NCBI GenBank assembly: GCA_910577885.1
Contig: CAJTNK010000064.1
Coordinates: forward strand, 1 to 10,732
Direction: 5' to 3'
Origin: an uncultured Rikenella sp.
GTDB lineage: Bacteria; Bacteroidota; Bacteroidia; Bacteroidales; Rikenellaceae
DNA: 10,732 nt
Under the pieces are notes generated by a model. That model saw only the letters and a list, made by a program, of their open reading frames with translations, had not been told where the DNA came from and did not search any database. Positions 6,305-10,732 of the stretch are shown in pieces. The translations under genes were made by a program, and so were the position numbers. How positions within the stretch are numbered: the first letter of the stretch is position 1; each line of letters begins with the position of its first letter.

Positions 6305-6858
6305 CGTCGGGTGGATTCGGTCTCCGTAGAGAAGGTTGATTATGTTAAATTTTAGACAGGACTTGCCTTGCAAGAGATCGCATGAAGAGACGGAGAGGAG
6401 CAATTAAAGGCCAAAACGGTGCGAAAATACCGAGTCCAGCCCGGGCTCGACAAGGCCTGATATGTATCGCTCGATGCTCTCCTGGTCCGGAGTCAGGCGG
6501 GTTATGGATGCAAGCAAGCTACGAAATCCGGGCAAGGTATTTCCTGATAAGTCAGGAAAAGAGGTAAAATTAAGCGAAGTTATTTTTAATTGTTATTTAT
6601 ATTATGTTAAATAATGGTGAGTGAAATGTTGACAGAGAGGCCCAGGCTATACCGTTCATTCTTTCCCCTTTGGCGAAGTTTAAGGCGCAATAACCGGCCA
6701 TATATCTACCTGTTTTGTATGAACGGCTAACGTTGCGGCTGTCTGCAGATTGCCATAAAGCGAAATTCTTACCGGAAAATTAGGATTTTGCCCACGGATT
6801 GCCTATTTTGCGAATGCCCCTTCCCTATCTCTTACTGCCATCAACCGGGTGATATGCC
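6305..6858. other. Long intergenic stretch without a supported gene
   Basis: The longest open frame (6382-6567, 61 codons) has no recognisable motif, biased composition (Arg- and Gly-rich start) and no family resemblance, so I do not call it. Visible structure: CTTGC/GCAAG at 6362-6366 and 6370-6374, nested inside TCTCCGT (6321-6327) and ACGGAGA (6390-6396); and a perfect hairpin TTTCCTGA/TCAGGAAA at 6540-6547 and 6552-6559 with a TAAG loop and no T-run. No tRNA T-loop pattern was seen. The stretch may hold decayed coding DNA or the leader of the START-like gene. Confidence 0.45.
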
Positions 6859-7239
6859 ATGAAAAGGAAAATTGTTTTGGAATACCCGTTGCGTTGTACG
6901 TCGGGTTCGTTGTTTCGGGCCGTTTCGACGCCCCTCGGATTGCAGAGCTGGTTTGCCGACCGGGTCGAGGCGGTCGGAAACCGATACGACTTCTTCTGGG
7001 GAAAAACCTCCCAAACGGCTTGGATCGTACACACCAAACCGAATGTCAGTGTACGTTTCCAGTGGGACGGGGACGAGAAACGCTCCCTCGAAATGCGTAT
7101 CGATACCGAGGAACTCACCGGAGGTACAATCCTCACAATCACCGATTTCGTGAACGATGAAGAACTCGACGAAGAACGATCCCTTTGGGATACGCTGGTC
7201 GAGAAACTCAAAAGGGCGATCGGTTGTCCGAAAAATTGA
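6859..7239 (+). CDS. START-like (SRPBCC superfamily) domain protein
   Basis: A 126-residue single-domain protein of the START-like family widespread in Bacteroidota (PF19569-type, related to the AHSA1/Bet v 1 fold); the ligand and role are unknown. The supporting pattern runs along the whole chain: LEYPL at the N-terminus, then FRAVSTPLGLQSWFAD (residues about 19-34), YDFFWG, VRFQWDGDE, MRIDTEELTGGTILTITDF, and a final helix SLWDTLVEKLKRAIG that would close the hydrophobic cavity. There is no signal peptide or membrane segment, so it should be cytoplasmic. ATG 6859 gives the usual MKRKIVLEY opening. No obvious promoter matches the consensus upstream, and the gene stands alone between a 550-bp non-coding stretch and the large palindrome. 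Confidence 0.85.
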   Translation: MKRKIVLEYPLRCTSGSLFRAVSTPLGLQSWFADRVEAVGNRYDFFWGKTSQTAWIVHTKPNVSVRFQWDGDEKRSLEMRIDTEELTGGTILTITDFVNDEELDEERSLWDTLVEKLKRAIGCPKN

Positions 7240-7272
7240 TAAATTTGTACCTTTATAAATTGCCTATCCCCA

Positions 7273-7701
7273 CGTTCTTTGGCTACGAGTAGGAACTGTT
7301 CTTTTGTTGCCTTCGCCTTTCTCCTCTCTGTTCGGCAATTTGCGAACCGTGTTTGGCTACGGGCTAGAACTGTTCTTTTTCTGAAGAAAAAGAACCAGAA
7401 AAACTTTCAGATAGCATACGCTATGTATGAGGCTCCGCAGTCCTCAGGTTTATGGGTGGGGTTCTTTTAGGCGCGCTGAGGTTTAGCTCGCATTATGCGC
7501 GCCCAAAAAGAATCCCCACCCAAACACAGGCAGACACGGCCAAAGCATCCCGGAGGGATGCGCTCGAAAGTTTCTTTGGTACTTTCTGTTCACAGAAAGT
7601 ACAGTACCCTCCTGTTGCTAAAAACCGTTTGCACATTATACCGAAGTAAAGCGAGGGAAACGAAGGTAAAAGGTACAGTACCCGTACGTTGCTAAAGAGC
7701 C
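7273..7701. repeat. Large imperfect palindromic intergenic element
   Basis: The left half (7273-7404) is homologous to the reverse complement of the right half (7565-7701). Each half has two copies of an end module exactly 74 bp apart: left TTTGGCTACG at 7278 and 7352, right TACAGTACCC at 7600 and 7674. The inner module of each half holds a perfect 11-bp hairpin with a 2-nt loop: 7372-7382 with 7385-7395, and 7579-7589 with 7592-7602. At the centre, 7454-7476 pairs imperfectly with 7497-7521. No terminal target-site duplication or transposase is seen. It looks like a non-autonomous repeat; I recall similar intergenic repeats from Bacteroidota genomes, but copy number cannot be judged from this window. 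Confidence 0.75.
7454..7521. repeat. Central inverted repeat of the large palindrome
   Basis: GGGTGGGG-TTCTTTT (from 7454) and its inverted partner (GGGTGGGGATTCTTTT read on the other strand, ending at 7521) form about 22 pairs with one bulged base and two mismatched positions, around a 20-nt loop. A separate perfect hairpin, GCATCCC/GGGATGC with a GGA triloop, lies just right of it at 7545-7561. Confidence 0.8.
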
Positions 7702-7720
7702 CCGGGGTTGTCGATCATAC

Positions 7721-9190
7721 ATGAAGACAGTTTATCGTTTCGTATTGAAAGCCTATGTGGGGCCGATGGTCCTCACGTTTTTTATCGTGATGTTCATCCT
7801 GCTGATGCACTACCTGTGGATGCACATCGACGAGCTGGTGGGTAAGGGGCTCGGGCCGGAGGTCATTGTCGAGTTGGTGTTCTATGCCAGTGCGACGCTC
7901 GTGCCGATGGGGCTGCCGCTCGCTACCCTCTTGGCCTCCATTATGACGATGGGCAATTTGGGGGAAAACAACGAACTCCTGGCGCTGAAAGCTGCCGGGA
8001 TCTCGCTGCCGCGGATCATGAAGCCGCTGATTATCCTGATGACCGTTGTTTGTATCGGCAGCTTTTTCATTATCAACAACTTTACGCCGTATTCGTACAA
8101 GAAGATGTTCTCGTTGCTGAGCGACATTTCGAAGCAGAAGCAGGAGATGAAGTTTCAGGACGGGATTTTCTTCAACGGGATTCCGGACATGAGTATCCGG
8201 ATCGGACATCAAGATCCGGAGACCGGTAAGTTGACCGATATTCTGATCTATAACAACAAGACCTACAGCAAGATGCAGACCACGGTGGCCGATTCGGGCT
8301 ATATCCGTATTTCGGACGACCGGAAGTACCTGATCGTGATGCTGTACAACGGGCAGATCTATGAGGAGAATCGTGACTATCAGTGGTTCTCTAAGAACCA
8401 GCTGAGCCACCATATGTTCGACGATCAGTTGTTGCTGGTTCCGCTGTCGGGCTTCGCTTTCGAACGGTCGGACCAGGAGCAGTTCGCCTCGCGCAGCGAA
8501 ACCAAAAACATGACCGAGCTGTCGTACACCATCGACTCGCTCAAACATGCCCAGGATTCGATGGTGACGGCGTTCGAAAATCGGCTGGTCAAATCGCATC
8601 TGATCCGGAATCTGAACTCGGTGGTTAGTTTGGATTCGTTGCCGGTGTTGCATCCGGCTGGAATGCTCAGAACCCTCGATACGATGAGCGTCGAGGACCG
8701 CAATGCGGTTTTCGGGCAGGCTTCTTCGTGGGCGGAGGAGGCGCGCGGGTATGCGGACTACGAACAGGACTTCATGCGCTATACGGCCGAACTGCTCTAC
8801 CGTGCGCAGGCTGACTTTCAACGTAAAATCTCACTCCCGTTCTCAATCATGATTTTCTTTCTGATCGGCGCGCCGCTCGGGGCCATTATCCGGAAAGGGG
8901 GGCTGGGGATGCCGATCGTCGTGTCGGTACTCTTCTTCGTGATCTACTATATTATTACGATCACGGGCGAAAAGTTTGTCAAGGACGGTGTCTGGCCGGC
9001 TTTCTGGGGGATCTGGATTTCGAGTCTGATCCTCTTCCCGATCGCGATTTTCCTGACCTACAAGTCGACGAACGACTCGGCGCTGTTCAATCCGGACGCT
9101 TACAAGAAACGGTTGGAGCCGATCTTGGCTCTGTACCGTCGGGTGCGGGAGCGTTGGCTGAAAAAACGAAATCAACAAAATCATACATAG
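7721..9190 (+). CDS. LptF/LptG-family (YjgP/YjgQ) lipopolysaccharide export permease
   Basis: A transmembrane component of the LptB2FG ABC transporter, which extracts lipopolysaccharide from the inner membrane and passes it to the periplasmic Lpt bridge. The 489 residues follow the family plan: three N-terminal membrane helices (about 14-34, 50-76, 100-120), a large periplasmic beta-jellyroll region (about 125-370), and three C-terminal helices (about 373-392, 396-415, 425-445). The cytoplasmic loop GENNELLALKAAGIS (81-95) between helices 2 and 3 is the conserved coupling segment that contacts LptB. Part of the periplasmic region (about 265-355) is polar and helical, as in the longer Bacteroidota members. 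I cannot decide between LptF and LptG. ATG 7721 gives MKTVYRFVLKAYVGP, the usual start. ribBA begins 6 bp after the stop, so the two are almost surely co-transcribed. Confidence 0.92.
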   Translation: MKTVYRFVLKAYVGPMVLTFFIVMFILLMHYLWMHIDELVGKGLGPEVIVELVFYASATLVPMGLPLATLLASIMTMGNLGENNELLALKAAGISLPRIMKPLIILMTVVCIGSFFIINNFTPYSYKKMFSLLSDISKQKQEMKFQDGIFFNGIPDMSIRIGHQDPETGKLTDILIYNNKTYSKMQTTVADSGYIRISDDRKYLIVMLYNGQIYEENRDYQWFSKNQLSHHMFDDQLLLVPLSGFAFERSDQEQFASRSETKNMTELSYTIDSLKHAQDSMVTAFENRLVKSHLIRNLNSVVSLDSLPVLHPAGMLRTLDTMSVEDRNAVFGQASSWAEEARGYADYEQDFMRYTAELLYRAQADFQRKISLPFSIMIFFLIGAPLGAIIRKGGLGMPIVVSVLFFVIYYIITITGEKFVKDGVWPAFWGIWISSLILFPIAIFLTYKSTNDSALFNPDAYKKRLEPILALYRRVRERWLKKRNQQNHT

Positions 9191-9196
9191 AGAAAC

Positions 9197-10420
9197 ATGG
9201 AACGCAGCAGACTGAATACCATAGAGGAGGCACTCGACGATTTTCGTCGGGGCGAGTTCGTGATCGTGGTCGACGACGAGGACCGGGAGAACGAAGGGGA
9301 TTTGATTATCGCCGCCGAGCTCATCACGCCGGAGAAAGTCAATTTCATGCTCAAACACGCCCGGGGGGTGCTGTGTGCGCCGATCACGCTGTCGCGGTGC
9401 CGGGAGCTCGACCTGCCGCACCAGGTGACGGATAATACGTCGGTGCTCGGCACGCCGTTCACGGTCACGATCGACAAACTCGAAGGGTGTACGACGGGGG
9501 TATCGGCGGCCGATCGGGCGGCGACGATTCGGGCTTTGGCCGATCCGGCTTCGACGCCGACGACCTTCGGTCGGCCGGGACACATCAATCCGCTCTATGC
9601 ACAGGATCGCGGGGTTTTGCGGCGGGCCGGGCATACCGAGGCGGCGGTGGATATGGCGCGGCTGGCGGGGCTCTACCCGGCGGGGGCGTTGATGGAGATC
9701 ATGAACGAGGACGGGACGATGGCCAGGATGCCGGAATTGCTCCGGTTTGCCGAGGAACACGGGCTGAAAATCATTTCGATCGCCGATCTGATCGCTTATC
9801 GCTTGCGCGAGGAGTCGATCATCGAACGGGGCGCGCGGGCGACGCTGCCGACCCAGTGGGGGGATTTCGATATCGTGGTCTACCGACAGAAGAGCAACGG
9901 TTTGGAACACATGGCGCTCATCAAAGGCGAGTGGGACGAACAGGAGCCGGTGTTGGTGCGGGTACACTCGTCGTGTGCCACGGGCGATATTCTGGGGTCG
10001 TGTCGGTGCGACTGCGGGGCCCAGCTCCACAAGGCGATGGAGATGGTCGAGAAGGCCGGAAAAGGGGCGATCGTCTATCTCAATCAGGAGGGGCGCGGGA
10101 TCGGACTTTTCAACAAAATCCGGGCTTACAAGCTCCAGGATGAGGGGCTGGACACGGTGCAGGCGAACCTCGAACTGGGATTCAAGGCCGATGAGCGGGA
10201 TTACGGCGTGGGGGCGAGCATCTTGCGCGACCTCGGGGTGCGGAACATCCGGCTGATGACCAACAACCCGCAGAAACGGGTCGGATTGGAGGGCTACGGG
10301 ATGCGGATCGTGGAGAATGTGCCGATCGTGATTGCGCCGAACCAGCACAATGCCCACTACCTGGAAACCAAGGAGCGGGACATGGGCCATACGTTGGGTT
10401 TGTTTACGGGGAAGGCGTAA
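9197..10420 (+). CDS. ribBA: Bifunctional DHBP synthase / GTP cyclohydrolase II
   Basis: This cytoplasmic enzyme starts both branches of riboflavin synthesis: ribulose 5-phosphate to 3,4-dihydroxy-2-butanone 4-phosphate (RibB part) and GTP to the pyrimidine precursor (RibA part). Residues about 7-203 are the DHBP synthase domain, with the acidic loop DDEDRENEGDL (26-36), TTGVSAADR, RPGH, GHTEAAVD (His146, Glu148) and NEDGTMAR. Residues about 208-405 are the cyclohydrolase II domain, with zinc ligands Cys260, Cys271 and Cys273 in the CATGD and RCDCG motifs, then QEGRGIGL, KIRAYKLQDEG, ADERDYG (331-337) and TNNPQK. Both active sites look intact, and 407 residues is the standard fused length. 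An extra cysteine, Cys269, lies two residues before the second zinc ligand. It is preceded by the LptF/LptG-type gene with only 6 bp between them. Confidence 0.97.
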   Translation: MERSRLNTIEEALDDFRRGEFVIVVDDEDRENEGDLIIAAELITPEKVNFMLKHARGVLCAPITLSRCRELDLPHQVTDNTSVLGTPFTVTIDKLEGCTTGVSAADRAATIRALADPASTPTTFGRPGHINPLYAQDRGVLRRAGHTEAAVDMARLAGLYPAGALMEIMNEDGTMARMPELLRFAEEHGLKIISIADLIAYRLREESIIERGARATLPTQWGDFDIVVYRQKSNGLEHMALIKGEWDEQEPVLVRVHSSCATGDILGSCRCDCGAQLHKAMEMVEKAGKGAIVYLNQEGRGIGLFNKIRAYKLQDEGLDTVQANLELGFKADERDYGVGASILRDLGVRNIRLMTNNPQKRVGLEGYGMRIVENVPIVIAPNQHNAHYLETKERDMGHTLGLFTGKA

Positions 10421-10732
10421 CGGGGTTTAACGGGCGTGTGGTCCGAGGCGGTTTCCTCGGCCGGCCGGGTGTTGCTGGGCACTCGAGGGCGGACAAAGCA
10501 GGTTTTTGCTTCCGGATGGCCCCAGCGATACGGAGTATCGCTGGCTCGCCGCGAGGCCCCGTTGGGGCTTTTGTCGGGGTTCTCTCGACCTTAGTAGATG
10601 GCCCCGCGCGGGAGCGCAGTTTTAGCTTGTTGCCGAGTCAACTCCAGCTTTCGTGTGCCGCGCGGTACCACAGGGGCTTTGCTGGGTTTGCGTCGCAAAA
10701 TGCAGCGAGAAATCCCGCGCGCCACGCCTTAA
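10421..10732. other. G+C-rich 3' region with hairpins, no gene seen
   Basis: No convincing open frame was found on either strand. A perfect 10-bp hairpin, CCAGCGATAC/GTATCGCTGG with a GGA triloop, lies at 10522-10544. GATGGCCCC occurs twice (from 10515 and from 10587). A symmetric stretch with TTTGC/GCAAA at its core and GCTG/CAGC outside lies at 10681-10706. The region continues past the window edge, so a gene starting further right could use part of it as leader. Confidence 0.45.
10554..10572 (+). terminator. Weak candidate terminator after ribBA
   Basis: GCCCC (10556-10560) pairs with GGGGC (10564-10568) across a GTT loop, with possible A-T and G-T closure outside, followed by only four T residues at 10569-10572. 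It lies about 135 bp past ribBA. The short T-run makes it a modest candidate. Confidence 0.35.

Noticed and set aside
6382..6567. A 61-codon frame after the HTH gene
   Set aside because: No motif, no neighbour logic and odd composition. An overlapping frame starting at the ATG near 6461 (about 50 codons) was equally unconvincing.
7240..7255. TAAATTTG and TACCTTTA resembling -7 promoter elements after the START-like gene
   Set aside because: The first has no -33 element at suitable distance and the second has a mismatch with only a partial -33 (GTTG at 7223-7226). About 465 bp of repeat separates them from the next gene.
7279..7695. Short frames of about 60-65 codons within the large palindrome (7279-7470, 7452-7649, 7495-7695)
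   Set aside because: They simply read through the inverted-repeat element; such frames arise in any copy of it and show no protein family features.
7715..8821. A 368-codon minus-strand frame inside the permease gene
   Set aside because: Arg/His/Gln-rich antisense translation opposite a clear LptF/LptG protein.
8843..10390. A 515-codon open frame on the minus strand across ribBA
   Set aside because: Antisense to an intact ribBA with both active sites; the translation has shadow-type composition and no recognisable domain.
1..10732. tRNA, rRNA, CRISPR array, transposase or integrase genes
   Set aside because: Looked for T-loop patterns, regularly spaced repeats with spacers, and recombinase motifs; none was found.

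Overview
This window looks like a conserved chromosomal stretch of a member of the Bacteroidota, most likely Bacteroidales and perhaps an Alistipes-like Rikenellaceae (an inference from gene style, not a database match). Genes begin after A-rich leaders without Shine-Dalgarno sequences. One promoter matches the Bacteroidota -7 consensus TAnnTTTG exactly. Several small proteins (a START-like protein, an HTH protein with a conserved C-terminal tail, a small membrane protein ending in an IIYSELL-type motif) are of types I know mainly from this phylum. All eight genes lie on the + strand. Gene bodies are G+C rich, with one clearly A+T-rich interval in the middle.

Layout. Bases 1-60 hold the cut end of an intergenic palindromic repeat. 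A redox/DNA-repair pair follows, bcp (99-569) and recA (618-1754), closed by a strong terminator at 1776-1839. A second unit comprises a full-length Rel/SpoT (p)ppGpp synthetase-hydrolase (1902-4220), a small membrane-anchored hypothetical protein (4277-4741) and a HIT-family hydrolase (4822-5214), closed by a terminator at 5238-5268. A second, exceptionally strong terminator at 5338-5379 has no gene in front of it, which suggests a small RNA or a back-up terminator. An A+T-rich gap with several inverted repeats leads to a textbook Bacteroidota promoter and a XRE-type HTH regulator (5768-6304). A 550-bp stretch with no convincing gene comes next, then a START-like protein (6859-7239).

From 7273 to 7701 lies a large imperfect palindrome. 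Its arms are homologous to each other and to the partial repeat at the window's left edge, and each copy carries a short perfect hairpin whose bases differ but whose pairing is kept. It separates the START-like gene from an LptF/LptG-family permease (7721-9190), which is followed after 6 bp by the bifunctional riboflavin enzyme gene ribBA (9197-10420). The last 312 bp are G+C-rich, non-coding as far as I can tell, and hold two hairpins.

Functionally the coding content is mostly housekeeping: peroxide defence, recombination, stringent response, nucleotide hydrolysis, lipopolysaccharide export and riboflavin synthesis. I see no defence system, CRISPR array, transposase, integrase, tRNA or rRNA. 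The least ordinary material is non-coding: the palindromic repeat family with covarying hairpins, the orphan terminator, and the A+T-rich control region of the HTH gene.
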